DNA from: Myxococcota bacterium
GTDB lineage: Bacteria; Myxococcota_A; Bradymonadia; UBA7976; UBA1532
NCBI GenBank assembly: GCA_023150895.1
Contig: JAKLJY010000033.1
Coordinates: forward strand, 1-64,000
Reading direction: 5' to 3'
Length of the DNA stretch: 64,000 nucleotides
The stretch's first letter is position 1, and every line of letters begins with the position of its first letter. Shown one piece after another: positions 35,230-44,873 of this stretch. A model generated the notes under the pieces. It did not search any database, was not told where the DNA came from, and saw nothing but the letters and a program-made list of their open reading frames with translations. The position numbers and the translations under genes were made by a program.

Positions 35230-35904
35230 ATGCGTATTCGTTCCACGGGCCCCGCCGGCGCGGCCGGACCCGCCGCCACCGCGGCCCTCGCCCTCTGTCT
35301 TGCCCTCCCCGCCACCGCCCTCGCGAAAGGCAAAGCCGATGCCGACAAGGGCGACGCGCCCGAGTCCGCCGAGGCCGCCCCCAAGCTCGCCGCCTCGCTC
35401 GAGTTCCTGCTCGGCCTCGGGTCCACGTTCGAGACCGAGCCCGACGGGGGCGACGTCGTCGAGTCGGACGGCAAGGCCACGCTGGGCATCGTGCCCGGCT
35501 TCGACAAAATGCTCGGCCGCAACTTCGGCATCGGCGGCGAATACATGTTCGTCTGGGCCGGCTCCGACGAGAAGGGCGCACCCGACGAGCGCAGCCTCAT
35601 CATGAGCCCGCACCTGCGGGCGCGCATGACCTTCCCCATCTGGCAGGGGCTGTCGTTCGACGGCCTCCTCGGCCTCGGACCGACGATCTGGGTGGGCAAC
35701 GACAAGGCGGCCAAGGGCGAACCGACGCGGGACACCCGCTTCGGCTGGAGCCTTCGCTTCAACTTCGGCGCCGGCTGGAAGTTCAACGACAGCGTCGCGG
35801 CGTTCACGGCCGTGGGCTACTACACCACGACGACGTACGGCGACGACTACACGTTGAACCTCAACACGGTCCCGGTCAGCCTGGGGCTGCGCAGCTCGTT
35901 CTGA
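35230..35904 (+). CDS. Outer membrane beta-barrel-like protein
   Basis: The 224-residue protein has a signal peptide (MRIRSTGPAGAAGPAATAAL, then ALPATALAKG). The rest consists of alternating polar/hydrophobic strands with Gly-rich turns (LAASLEFLLGLGSTFETEPD, LGRNFGIGGEYMFVWAG, RARMTFPIWQGLSFDGLLGL, WSLRFNFGAGWKFND). The chain ends in Phe (VSLGLRSSF), as is usual for outer membrane proteins recognised by the Bam machinery. I assign only the fold class. AGGAG lies 5 bases before the ATG at 35230, which decides the start over an in-frame upstream codon. It is divergent from clpB and convergent with the Ser/Thr kinase gene. Confidence 0.8.
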   Translation: MRIRSTGPAGAAGPAATAALALCLALPATALAKGKADADKGDAPESAEAAPKLAASLEFLLGLGSTFETEPDGGDVVESDGKATLGIVPGFDKMLGRNFGIGGEYMFVWAGSDEKGAPDERSLIMSPHLRARMTFPIWQGLSFDGLLGLGPTIWVGNDKAAKGEPTRDTRFGWSLRFNFGAGWKFNDSVAAFTAVGYYTTTTYGDDYTLNLNTVPVSLGLRSSF

Positions 35905-35914
35905 CGCCGGGGCG

Positions 35915-35927
35915 GGGCTCGGAGCCC
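35915..35927. terminator. Hairpin between convergent genes
   Basis: GGGCT-CGG-AGCCC at 35915-35927 forms a 5-bp stem directly between two converging stop codons. There is no T-tract, so this is a weak, possibly bidirectional terminator candidate. Confidence 0.3.
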
Positions 35928-35928
35928 G

Positions 35929-38900
35929 TCAGCCGCCAGCCAGGCACCGCGCCGCATCCTCGGGCCGCCCGAGTGCCGTCCAGATCTGCGCCGCGCGTTC
36001 CCGCAGGGCCCGCGCACGGTGCGGCTCCCCCTCGGCGACGAGATGCGCGGCGACGTCTTCGAGGATGACCGGCCACTCGCGCACGACGAGCGGCCGGTTC
36101 GCGTCGATGCGCAGGGCGACCTGCAGGCGGTGGTCGCGCGCCGTACGGTCCCCCCGACGGTCCGCGATGCGGGCGAGGTAGGCATGCAAGACCCCCACCC
36201 GCACCGGATCGTCGAAGCTCTCCAGCGTCCGCAACGCGCGCTCGAAGGCGGCCTCCGCCGTGATGAGATCGTCCCGCTCGGCCGCCATGCGTCCGATCTG
36301 CGTATGACAGATGGCGAGCTGGAACTGGTCGCCGATCGACTCGAAGACCTCGACCGCGCGCCGATAGCTGCTCTCTGCGGTCGCGCGCTCCAGCATGCGT
36401 TCCGTGTCCCCGAGGCCGCGCAGGGCGCGGCCGAGCCCGGCGAGATCGCCGACGGCCTCGCAGTTGTCGACGGCCTGCTGATACCGCCCGACCGCCGCCT
36501 CGGCCTGCCCGCCCTGCCGCAGCAGCTCTCCTAGGCGCCACGCCGCCTGACCGACGAGGCGATGGTCCAGGGCTTCGTCCCCCATCGCGGCGGCCTCGGT
36601 GAGCAGGCGGGTTGCCGTGGCGCGATCGCCGGCGCGGACCGCGAGTTCGCCCAACGCGCGTCGACAGGCTGCCTCGCCGGCCAGGTCCTTTGCGCTCGCG
36701 AACCGGACCGCGGCCCGGGCGAAACAGGCCTGGGCGACCTCCACCCGACTCGACTGGAGCGCGGCACGGCCGAGGGCGAGGTCGATCTGTGCGACGACGC
36801 GCGCGTCTCCCATCGTCTCGAAGCGGGCCCGGGCGTCGCCGAGCAGCTTCTCGGCTTCGAGCCACCGCCCGGCAGCGAGCTGCGCTTCGCCCCGCAACCG
36901 CAACGCCGTGGCCGCGCGGCCGTGATCACGCACCATCCGCGCCCAGGTCTCGAGCCGCTCGGCGAGGCGAAGCGCCCGCTCGGTGTCGTTCTGATCGAGC
37001 GCGAGCTCGGCGAGACCTCGCCAGCAGTCGGCGAGCATGGCTTGCAGGGCGGGCGTCGGCTCGACCTCGGACAGCCAGCGCTCGGCCTCCTGATGGGCCG
37101 CGACGGCCGCGGTCACCTGCCCGAGGCTCCGGGCGTACTGCGCACCGGCGAGCTGCCGTTCGACGGCCCGCGCCACATCGCCGGCTGCCCGGAAGTGCCG
37201 GGCGACCGTCAACGCCACCTCACCGGCACGCTCACCGTGAACGGCAAGCAGGGCTTCGGCGACGGCCAGGTGGGCGCCCGGCGCGTCCGAGCGGTCGGCG
37301 AGCTCGTCGGCCAGCGCCTCCCGGACCAGCTCGTGACGAAAGGCGTAGGTCTCGGCGGCGTCGTCGGCCAGCACACCGAGCCGCACCAGCGCTTCGAGGC
37401 CCGTGTCCAGGCGGACGGCGTCGAGGCCGATGCGCCGCGCGACCGTCTCGGCAGCCGCGAAGGCGAACGCGCCGCCGAGCAGGGCGAGCCGCTCGGCCAG
37501 CGTCGCCAGCTCGGGATCGCGCCCGTGCAACGCCCCCTGCAGGCGCGCACGGACGAGCTCCACCGGGTTGCGCGGCACGACGCCACGACCGGCGTTCACG
37601 CGGGTGAGTGTGCCGGTCGCGGACAAATGACCGGCGTCCTGAAGATACCGGACGAGCTCGAGCGCGTGCAGCGGGTTACCCCGCGCAGCCCCGGAGATGA
37701 ACGACACGGCCGCGGCGTCCAGGGGGGCGGCATGGGCCGCCAGCGCTTGCACCGCGCGTTCGTCGAGGCGGGGTACCTCGCGCAGCTCGATGCGTTCGTG
37801 GTGACGCTTGAGGAAGGCCGCCATCGCGTCGAGCGCGGGGGTTGCCGACGCGGGCGCATCCGTCCGACGCGTCGCCACGACGAAGACGGGCGCCGGCCTC
37901 GCCGTCAGATTGGAGGCCAGGTGGTCGAAAATGACGAACGCCTCGCCGTCGGCGTGGTGAACGTCGTCGAGCCAGAGGTACAGCGGCCGCCGGCGGCTCA
38001 GCCGTCGGGCGAGCTGCTCGACGAGGCGAACCGCCGACCCCGGCGGACACGGCCTTTCCGGCAAGGGCCAGAGCCAGCGCGTCAGGAGCTGAGGGTCGAG
38101 CGTCCCCTCGGGATCGAGCTCCGCGAGCGCCTGTGCGACGGCATCACGCCCGACCGAGCCGGCCTGGCGAGGCAGCCCCAGGGCCGCCCGGACCACGTCC
38201 CTCAGGCCGCCATCGGCGCTCCCGATCCGATGCCGGCCCTTGAGCGGCCACATCCAGCCGCCCTCGGCCATCGTCTGGTGGAGCCAACCGCACAGGCGAC
38301 TCTTGCCGATGCCGACCGGGCCATCGAGGAGCACGAAGTGCGGCTGCCCCGTCTGGCAGGTATCGACCGCACGCTCCCAGAGCCATCGCTGCAACGCCTC
38401 GCGTCCGACGAGGGGGAGGTCGTCCCGACTCGGTCCGAAGTCCCCGACCGCCACCGGGGCCGTCGGGGTCGCGCCCGCGTCGATGGCCCGCGCCGGCGCG
38501 AGCGAAGTCATCCCCGGATCCGTGCCCGTGCGCTCGAACGCCGGCGGCTGCGCGCTCGTCATGACCGACGTCACCGAGGTGACCGCGTTGACCGTGGTGA
38601 AGGAGTCGTCGTCGGCGTCGCCCTCCTCGAACGCGGCCAGCAGTGCGCGCCGAAACGCCGCCGCGCTGGCATGCCGACGCACCGGCTCCTTTTCGAGCGC
38701 CTGACGGATCGCCGCCTCGAGGCCAGCGGGTGACAAGAAGTCGGGCCGGGGGGCAAAGGGCGGCAAAGGCGCCGTGACGTGTTGCACGACCACGGCCGTC
38801 CCCGTCGCCCCGGTGAACGGCGGACTCCCGCAGAGCGCCTCCCAGAGCATGACCCCGACGGCGTACAGATCCGCGGCCGGGCCGACCTCGTGGTCCCCCG

Positions 38901-39486
38901 TCGCCTGCTCTGGGCTCATGTACGTCGGCGTCCCGAAGACGTCTTTGACGGCGGCGGTCAGGCCGTCGTCACTGTCGTTCTCGACACGGGCGAAGCCGAA
39001 GTCGAGCAGTTTCACGACGTCCTCGCCGGCGGCGCCTCGCATGACCTGGACGTTCTGGGGCTTGAGGTCGCGGTGAATCACCCCGCGGGCGTGGGCGAAC
39101 GCGAGCGCCGCAAGCACCTGCTCGAAAATGGACACGACCCGCGCGAGCGGCAGGCCGCGAGACAGGAGGTGGTGCAACGGAACCCCGTGGACGCGCTCCA
39201 TGGCCAGGTACGGGCTGCCGTCGGGCAGGTCCCCCATCCCGAAGAGGCGTACGATGTTGGGGTGCTCGAGGCGGGCGACGGCGCGCGCCTCCCGGCGCAG
39301 GCGGCGACGCAAGCGTGCGTCGCGCGTCAGCTCGGACCGCAACACTTTGATCGCCACTTCACGGTTCTGCGCGAGGTCGTGACCGGCCCATACCGTGCCG
39401 GTGCCGCCATGCCCGAGGATCTCGACGAGGCGGTAGCGTCCCCCGAGGACGGCCCCGGCCTCCGGCCCGCTCGCCTCGCCGCTCAC
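35929..39486 (-). CDS. Ser/Thr protein kinase with AAA_16 and TPR modules (intact ATPase)
   Basis: The 1185-residue protein has a eukaryotic-type kinase domain over residues 17-280. It shows the glycine loop GHGGTG, Lys47 (VAIKVL), HRDLKPQN with catalytic Asp140, DFG at 162-164 and SPE in TPTYMSPEQA; all catalytic residues are present. Then comes a STAND-like AAA_16 ATPase with intact Walker A GPVGIGKSR (Lys395, Ser396) and Walker B LYLWLDDVHHAD. A long TPR array fills the C-terminal half. This is the PknK architecture, where the AAA/TPR part is thought to control the kinase or hold partners. It overlaps the upstream kinase gene by four bases (39483-39486). No transmembrane helix is seen, so it is cytoplasmic. 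Confidence 0.93.
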   Translation of the reverse strand: MSGEASGPEAGAVLGGRYRLVEILGHGGTGTVWAGHDLAQNREVAIKVLRSELTRDARLRRRLRREARAVARLEHPNIVRLFGMGDLPDGSPYLAMERVHGVPLHHLLSRGLPLARVVSIFEQVLAALAFAHARGVIHRDLKPQNVQVMRGAAGEDVVKLLDFGFARVENDSDDGLTAAVKDVFGTPTYMSPEQATGDHEVGPAADLYAVGVMLWEALCGSPPFTGATGTAVVVQHVTAPLPPFAPRPDFLSPAGLEAAIRQALEKEPVRRHASAAAFRRALLAAFEEGDADDDSFTTVNAVTSVTSVMTSAQPPAFERTGTDPGMTSLAPARAIDAGATPTAPVAVGDFGPSRDDLPLVGREALQRWLWERAVDTCQTGQPHFVLLDGPVGIGKSRLCGWLHQTMAEGGWMWPLKGRHRIGSADGGLRDVVRAALGLPRQAGSVGRDAVAQALAELDPEGTLDPQLLTRWLWPLPERPCPPGSAVRLVEQLARRLSRRRPLYLWLDDVHHADGEAFVIFDHLASNLTARPAPVFVVATRRTDAPASATPALDAMAAFLKRHHERIELREVPRLDERAVQALAAHAAPLDAAAVSFISGAARGNPLHALELVRYLQDAGHLSATGTLTRVNAGRGVVPRNPVELVRARLQGALHGRDPELATLAERLALLGGAFAFAAAETVARRIGLDAVRLDTGLEALVRLGVLADDAAETYAFRHELVREALADELADRSDAPGAHLAVAEALLAVHGERAGEVALTVARHFRAAGDVARAVERQLAGAQYARSLGQVTAAVAAHQEAERWLSEVEPTPALQAMLADCWRGLAELALDQNDTERALRLAERLETWARMVRDHGRAATALRLRGEAQLAAGRWLEAEKLLGDARARFETMGDARVVAQIDLALGRAALQSSRVEVAQACFARAAVRFASAKDLAGEAACRRALGELAVRAGDRATATRLLTEAAAMGDEALDHRLVGQAAWRLGELLRQGGQAEAAVGRYQQAVDNCEAVGDLAGLGRALRGLGDTERMLERATAESSYRRAVEVFESIGDQFQLAICHTQIGRMAAERDDLITAEAAFERALRTLESFDDPVRVGVLHAYLARIADRRGDRTARDHRLQVALRIDANRPLVVREWPVILEDVAAHLVAEGEPHRARALRERAAQIWTALGRPEDAARCLAGG

Positions 39487-42400
39487 GATCGCCCCCCGAC
39501 GCGCGACGAGAGCAGGGCGAGCTTGCGCAGAAGCCGATCGACCTCCGCGGCCGCTCCGAGGGCCGCATGGACGTCCGCCGCGCGCTGCAGAAGAACGCCC
39601 GCGCGCGGCCGGCGACCCAGGTACGCATCGACGTCGGCGATGCCCTCGAGCGCCCGGGCGAAGTCCGCGTCGACGATCGGACGCGTGGCGTCCGCCGAAA
39701 GCGCGGCCCGAAGCTCCGGCTCGGCCAGCGCTTCATCGCCCTGCTCGGCATATACCCAGGCCAGGGAAGCGCGAAGGACGGCGGCGCGTTCGGCGTCGCC
39801 CGATTGGAGCACGTGCGCCAGGGCCGTCCCCAGGTGCGCCCGCGCCGCATCGAAGCGTCGCTGCAGCAGGGCGCCGAGTCCGAGCTCCGCGCGCGCCGCG
39901 GCGGCCCGTGGCGCGTCTCCCGCGGCGTCGTAGGCCAGGACCGCCCCCGCGAAGTGGGTCTCCGCGTCCCCCCAGAGCCCGCGGTCCCGGAAGAGCCGAG
40001 CGAGAGACAGGTGTGCCCGCCCGCGACCGACGTCGTCCCGCAGGACCTCGTGACCCCGCCGCGACGCCTCGAAATGCGATACCGCCAGGTCGGGCTGCCC
40101 GAGCAGCCGGAAGGTCTCCCCGAGAAGCCAGTGACAAAATGTCACGCCATGGGTATCACCCGCCGTCGCGTAGGCTTGTCGGGCCAGTTCCAGGCGATCA
40201 CGCGCGGCGACGAGCTCGCCCATGCGCAGCGCAATCTCCCCTTGGCCGCGCCATGCGCGGGCGAGCCCGTGGTGGTCGCCGGCGGCCTCCATCGCCTGCC
40301 GCGCGAGCTCGAACAGTTCGACCGCCGCCTCGACCCGGCCGAGACTCCGCTCGACCATCGCCGCCCCGAGCAACGACCGCGCATACCCCGTGCGGTCCTG
40401 CGCCCGCTCGAAGACCGCGCGCGCCTGCGCATACCCGCGCGCAGCCTCGGCGAGCTGCGCCTGTCGCCGGAAGAGATCGCTGACGAGCAGGAGCGCGCGC
40501 CCCTCGAGCCCGGGCTGCCCGTTCTGGCGCGCCCAAGTGTACACGCGACCGGCCAGCGTCCGCGCCCTCGGCTGCTGGCCGCGCCGCAGCTCCAGCTCAC
40601 CGAGGTCGAGCCACCCGCTCGCGCGCTTGAGATCGGCGCCCGGCGTGGTCGACTGGGCGAGCAGGGCGTCGGCGCGTTCCAGGAGTTCGCAGGCAGCGGC
40701 AATCTGCCCGTGATCGCGGCGCACGGTCGCGGCGAGCTGGTACTGATGAGCGGCCTCGCCGGTCGCGCCCCCCGCCTCGAAGTGGGCGCCGATCTGCAGG
40801 GCGAACGCCGCGGGGTTGCGCGCGTAGACCCGCTGCAACGTCTCGGCCGCCTGAAGGTGCAGCGCGGCGAGCTGCCCACCGGCCGCGAGCCGCTCCCGGA
40901 GGGGACCGACCATGACGTCGTGACGCAGGAAGAGGCGGTCCCCTTCCAGCGTCCCGGACTCTCCAAAGATGTTGCATTGCAACAGGAGTTCGACGCCCCG
41001 TTCGACGGCGGACCGATCGCCGAGCAGCGGCGCCAGGAAGGCCACCAGAAGCTCGTATTCGAAGTGCTCGCCGAGCAGCGCGGCGCACTCGAGGACCCGG
41101 CGTGCCACGGCGCCCCCGGGCTTGCGGGCGAGCGTCTCGTCCGTCCGCAGCAGGAGCGTTTCGGGCAGCGACGCGGGCCAGGCCTGAGGCCGTGCGGCGC
41201 GGGAGAGCACGAGCCGTCCCGCCTCCATCGACAGCTCACCGGCCTGGGACGCCCACAGGAGAAGTTCGCGGGCGAAGTACGGGTTGCCGCCGGTGCGGCG
41301 GGCGATGGCCTCGGCGACCGTCGCCTCGATGGGTGTAATCGACGACAGCAGCGCCGCGACCGTCGCCGCGTCGAGGGGCTCGAGCGTCAGGGACTGCACC
41401 TCGGGCGCCCCGACCGCGCCGAGTGTGCCCACGAACGCGGCCGCCATCGGATGACGGGGCGCCCCGCCCTCGTCGAGCGTGTACCCCGCGACGACGAGCA
41501 TCGGGAGTTCGACCCGCCGGAGCCACCGCGCCGCCCAGGCAAGGAATCCGCACGTCTCCGGGCCCGCTTCCTCGATGGACTCGATCGTCAGAAGAACCGG
41601 CCGCTCGCGCGCGGCAATCTGAAAGAGCTCCAGCGCCCGGGCATACAGCGCCTCGCCGCGCAGCTCGCCCGTTTCGTCCGTCGCGACGCCGCCCGGCGCA
41701 GGGCACAGCCACGCAGCGAGGGTCGAGGCCAGCACGCCGAGCATCGCCGGCTCCGGACGCGGGAGCACGCTCGGCATCGCCGCCCAGCGCTCCAGCGCCT
41801 GCAGCACGACCTGCTCCGCCGGACGCCGCTCGACGGGCAAGCCCCCGAAAACGGCCGCCAGGAGCGCGCGCAGATCGGTCCGTAGCGTCGCCTCGGGGGT
41901 CGCCGCCTGTTCGACGGTGACGTGGTGCATCCACGCGCCCTCGGCCACCTGATCTTCGAGCCAGCGCAGGAGCCGCCGTTTGCCCATGCCCGGGGTCCCC
42001 CCGAGCAGGGCGACGCGGGCCTGCGCCCCGTCACAGACCTCCCGCGCGCGCTCCCAGAGCCACATCAGCTCGGCCTCACGCCCGACGAGGGCCTGGGTGT
42101 CGGGATCGGCGAAGAGTGCCTCGGCGACGCCGGCCCCCGAGGGCTCCGGCTCGAGGGCGCGAAAGATCGGCACGGGATGCGCGCCCGTCGTGGGTCCCCG
42201 GACGAGGTCGGTGACGAGCGTCGGATCGCTGCGCGGCTCGTCGTCGAAGGGGCCCGCCGCCGGGCCTGCGCCGCCCGTGCCGGGCAGCGCCGGCGGTGGC
42301 CCGTTCGGACCCGCCATGGTCTGGTCGTCCGCGTCCTCGACCGCGCGGGCCGGCTCTCCCCCCGGGGCGAACTGCGCGAGGGCGCGCCGCATGTCCGCCG

Positions 42401-43202
42401 CCGTACGCCACCGGTTCCGGGGCTCCTTCTCGAGGGCGCGCCGGACCACGTCCTCGAGCCCGAAGGGCATGGCAAGGCCGGTCCGCGGGCGCAGGGCCGG
42501 GACCGGCTCCATGACGTGTTTGAGCGCCACCGCCATGCCGTGGGCGCCCGTGAAGGGCGGCTGCCCGGACAGGAACTCGAAGAGGATGACCCCCATCGCG
42601 TAGAGGTCCGTTTCGGGGCCGACGTTGCCCTTCGCCGACGCCTGCTCGGGTGCCATGTACAGCGGCGTCCCGAACGCGTCGCCCTGCACCTGCGTGAGCT
42701 TGACGTCCTGATCGCCCTCGACCCGTGCGAATCCGAAGTCGAGCAGTTTGATGAACGGACGCCGGCCGCGGTCCACCCAGGAGACCAGGATGTTCTCCGG
42801 CTTCACGTCCCGGTGAACGACCCCGCGGGCATGCGCGAAGGCCAGCGCCGACAGGGTCTGGTCGACGACGGTCATCAGCGTGTCGAGGTGGAGACCTTGA
42901 TCACGGTGCTCGGAGAGCGCCTGCCCCTCGATCAGCTCCATGGCGATGTAGGGGGCGTCGTCGCTGTCGCCGCAGGTGAAGAGCCGGACGATGTGCGGGT
43001 GCTGGAGCCGGGCGACGGCCCGCGCCTCGCGCATGAAGCGTCGTTTGATGCGCGCGTCGCGGGCGAACTCGGGCCGCAGGGCCTTCAGCGCGACGAGCTC
43101 GCGCGTCATGAGGTCGCGCGCACGAAAGACCTGGCCGATCCCCCCCTCTCCGATGAGGTGCTCGAGGCGGTAGCGATCGCCGACGACCTGGCCTGGCTGC
43201 AT
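39483..43202 (-). CDS. Ser/Thr protein kinase with degenerate AAA and TPR modules
   Basis: The 1239-residue paralogue of the next gene has a complete kinase domain over residues 11-278: GEGGIG, Lys40 (VALKAL), HRDVKPEN with Asp132, DFG at 155-157 and APE at 184-186. Its AAA module is altered. The P-loop reads GGTPGMGKR, so the Ser/Thr after Lys408 is Arg409. The Walker B region reads VLLTIESIEEAG, lacking the Asp-Asp seen in the sister protein. TPR repeats fill the rest. ATP binding or hydrolysis by this AAA module is therefore doubtful although the kinase should be active. The stop overlaps the start of the sister gene, so the two are produced together and may form a heteromer. Confidence 0.93.
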   Translation of the reverse strand: MQPGQVVGDRYRLEHLIGEGGIGQVFRARDLMTRELVALKALRPEFARDARIKRRFMREARAVARLQHPHIVRLFTCGDSDDAPYIAMELIEGQALSEHRDQGLHLDTLMTVVDQTLSALAFAHARGVVHRDVKPENILVSWVDRGRRPFIKLLDFGFARVEGDQDVKLTQVQGDAFGTPLYMAPEQASAKGNVGPETDLYAMGVILFEFLSGQPPFTGAHGMAVALKHVMEPVPALRPRTGLAMPFGLEDVVRRALEKEPRNRWRTAADMRRALAQFAPGGEPARAVEDADDQTMAGPNGPPPALPGTGGAGPAAGPFDDEPRSDPTLVTDLVRGPTTGAHPVPIFRALEPEPSGAGVAEALFADPDTQALVGREAELMWLWERAREVCDGAQARVALLGGTPGMGKRRLLRWLEDQVAEGAWMHHVTVEQAATPEATLRTDLRALLAAVFGGLPVERRPAEQVVLQALERWAAMPSVLPRPEPAMLGVLASTLAAWLCPAPGGVATDETGELRGEALYARALELFQIAARERPVLLTIESIEEAGPETCGFLAWAARWLRRVELPMLVVAGYTLDEGGAPRHPMAAAFVGTLGAVGAPEVQSLTLEPLDAATVAALLSSITPIEATVAEAIARRTGGNPYFARELLLWASQAGELSMEAGRLVLSRAARPQAWPASLPETLLLRTDETLARKPGGAVARRVLECAALLGEHFEYELLVAFLAPLLGDRSAVERGVELLLQCNIFGESGTLEGDRLFLRHDVMVGPLRERLAAGGQLAALHLQAAETLQRVYARNPAAFALQIGAHFEAGGATGEAAHQYQLAATVRRDHGQIAAACELLERADALLAQSTTPGADLKRASGWLDLGELELRRGQQPRARTLAGRVYTWARQNGQPGLEGRALLLVSDLFRRQAQLAEAARGYAQARAVFERAQDRTGYARSLLGAAMVERSLGRVEAAVELFELARQAMEAAGDHHGLARAWRGQGEIALRMGELVAARDRLELARQAYATAGDTHGVTFCHWLLGETFRLLGQPDLAVSHFEASRRGHEVLRDDVGRGRAHLSLARLFRDRGLWGDAETHFAGAVLAYDAAGDAPRAAAARAELGLGALLQRRFDAARAHLGTALAHVLQSGDAERAAVLRASLAWVYAEQGDEALAEPELRAALSADATRPIVDADFARALEGIADVDAYLGRRPRAGVLLQRAADVHAALGAAAEVDRLLRKLALLSSRVGGRS

Positions 43203-43266
43203 GCCTGGGGAACCGTCCGGGGTCCGTTGTGAAGGCCTCGCCGGGTGCGCCCCGGAGAAGAGAGGT

Positions 43267-43296
43267 ATCGTACCCCGGAGCCGGCGCCACGGGCAA
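43267..43296 (-). promoter_or_regulatory. sigma70-type promoter of the Ser/Thr kinase operon
   Basis: On the minus strand TTGCCC at 43296-43291 and TACGAT at 43272-43267 are separated by 18 bases. Transcription would begin near 43260, giving a leader of about 58 bases before the kinase ATG at 43202. Confidence 0.45.
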
Positions 43297-43314
43297 CGAC
43301 CGCCGCTGCGGGGT

Positions 43315-43608
43315 TCAGCTGGCCACGGCCGCGGGCGGGGCGACGGGCGGGGCGCCCTGCCCGGCGTACCGGGCGATGTAGGAGACGAGCGCGTCGAGCG
43401 ACTTCACGTCGCGGAGATCCTCGAGGCGCGCCTCGAGGTGAAACTCGCGCTGGAGAAAGAAGACCAGGTCGACGAGGTCGAGGCTGTCCATCATCAGGGT
43501 CCCCCGAAGCGTCGCCTCGGGCGTGACGAGGGCCTCGTCCTTGGCGAAGTCGGTCACCAGGATGTGCTTCAGGCGCTGGAAGATCGGCACGCGCATCGGG
43601 TCGTCCAT
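43315..43608 (-). CDS. Acyl carrier protein-like
   Basis: The 97-residue protein has the phosphopantetheine attachment motif MMDSLDLVDLVF with Ser42, followed by QREFHLEARLEDLRDVKSLD, the normal ACP helix pattern. The charged core ends near residue 82 and an Ala/Pro-rich tail follows. GGAGG lies about 5 bases before the ATG at 43608, which decides the start over an upstream ATG at 43647. No fatty-acid or polyketide synthase genes are adjacent, so it is probably a specialised ACP, perhaps for lipid or glycolipid modification with the nearby alpha/beta hydrolase and glycosyltransferase. Phosphopantetheinylation by the AcpS encoded in this window is plausible. Confidence 0.88.
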   Translation of the reverse strand: MDDPMRVPIFQRLKHILVTDFAKDEALVTPEATLRGTLMMDSLDLVDLVFFLQREFHLEARLEDLRDVKSLDALVSYIARYAGQGAPPVAPPAAVAS

Positions 43609-43806
43609 GTCCGCCTCCGGGGCGTCGAGCCGTTGATTTGCAAACATCGAGCCGAACCGCGCGGACCGGCGCCGACCGGCCGGCGACCGCATGGGGACGG
43701 GGTGAACCCCCATTCGGGCGCCTCTGCTGGCCATCCGGGTGGCCTGCGGGTGGCCACCGGAGGCGCCAAGCCGCCCGCCCGGTCACGGCGACGGCGACCG
43801 GCGCCC

Positions 43807-43835
43807 GTGACACGGCGGTCCCGCTCCGTCAGACT
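43807..43835 (+). promoter_or_regulatory. sigma70-type promoter of the alpha/beta hydrolase gene
   Basis: GTGACA at 43807-43812 and CAGACT at 43830-43835 are 17 bases apart. The start site predicted 7 bases further coincides with the ATG at 43842, which has no Shine-Dalgarno sequence, again suggesting a leaderless mRNA. Confidence 0.4.
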
Positions 43836-43841
43836 GCGCCC

Positions 43842-44816
43842 ATGCTGGAACGACGGACCTTCTTCACGGAGAACGGCGCCGGGTGGCGCCTGGCACTCCA
43901 CCGCTACCGCGATCCGGAACGCCTCGACGCCCGTACCCGCCCGGTCGTCGTCGTCCCCGGATTCGCGATGAACGCCTACATCCTGGGCTACCACCCGACG
44001 GGCCGGCCGCTGGCCGCCTATCTGGCGGATCGCGGGCTCGAGGTCTTCTGCGTCGAACTCCGCGGGCAGGGGCATGCGCACCCCATCTCGGGACGAAGCC
44101 GCGGCCGGCGCTTCGGCCTCGCGGACGTCGGTGTCGTCGACCTCGGCGCCGTCCTCGACGCGGTGCCCCGCTACAGCGCCCTGCCGCCGGGCCCGGTGGA
44201 CGCCGTCGGGTGCAGTCTCGGCGCAACGTACGTCTTCATGCAGGCCGCGTGGCGGCCGGAGGCTCCGCTGCGTCGTCTGGTGAACCTGGGCGGCCCGCTG
44301 GCATGGACCACGGCGCACCCCGTCGTTCGCGCGCTGGCCCAGCTGCCCCTGGGGTTGCCGGCGATGCGCGGCACCCGGACGCTGGCCCGGTTGGCCCTGC
44401 CCGCCGTCGCTCGCGTGCCGGGTGTCCTCGACATCTACATGAACCCGCGCATCTGCGATCTGAGCCGGCCCGAGAGCCTCGTCCACACCGTCGACGACCC
44501 CGTCGCCCGCATCAACTTCGAGATCGCCCGCTGGATCCGGCGCCGCGACCTGGTGCTCGACGGCCGCAACCTCACGGCCGATCTCGCCCGCGTCGATCGA
44601 CCGCTTCTGACGGTCGTGGCCAATGCCGACGGGATTGTGCCCGAGGCCGTGGTGCGTACCGGCGACGAGACCATCGGCACGCCCGCGACGGCACGCCGCG
44701 TCGTCATCGCCGGCGATGCCCGCACGCCCATGGCACACGCGGATCTCTTCATCAGCGATCTCGCCGAACGGGCCGTGTTCGCACCGTTGGCCGAGTGGCT
44801 GACCGCCCTCGACTGA
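43842..44816 (+). CDS. Alpha/beta-hydrolase, serine type
   Basis: The 324-residue protein has the alpha/beta-hydrolase core: VVVVPGFAMNAY (oxyanion-side loop), FCVELRGQGHAH, and the nucleophile elbow AVGCSLGATYV with Ser125. A late acidic residue in VANADGIVPEAVV and a histidine in TPMAHADLFISDLAE complete a plausible triad. The layout (GFAMNAYIL..., then GCSLG) resembles polyhydroxyalkanoate-depolymerase/PhaC-like esterases, but the substrate is unknown. No signal peptide is present; the ATG at 43842 was chosen because the long in-frame upstream stretch is Arg/Pro-rich and non-coding in character. The glycosyltransferase gene follows on the same strand after about 57 bases. Confidence 0.82.
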   Translation: MLERRTFFTENGAGWRLALHRYRDPERLDARTRPVVVVPGFAMNAYILGYHPTGRPLAAYLADRGLEVFCVELRGQGHAHPISGRSRGRRFGLADVGVVDLGAVLDAVPRYSALPPGPVDAVGCSLGATYVFMQAAWRPEAPLRRLVNLGGPLAWTTAHPVVRALAQLPLGLPAMRGTRTLARLALPAVARVPGVLDIYMNPRICDLSRPESLVHTVDDPVARINFEIARWIRRRDLVLDGRNLTADLARVDRPLLTVVANADGIVPEAVVRTGDETIGTPATARRVVIAGDARTPMAHADLFISDLAERAVFAPLAEWLTALD

Positions 44817-44873
44817 GTCCGACGACGGCGCCGGGCGGGTTCTGGCATGATCGTCGCATGCGCGGCGCGCACC

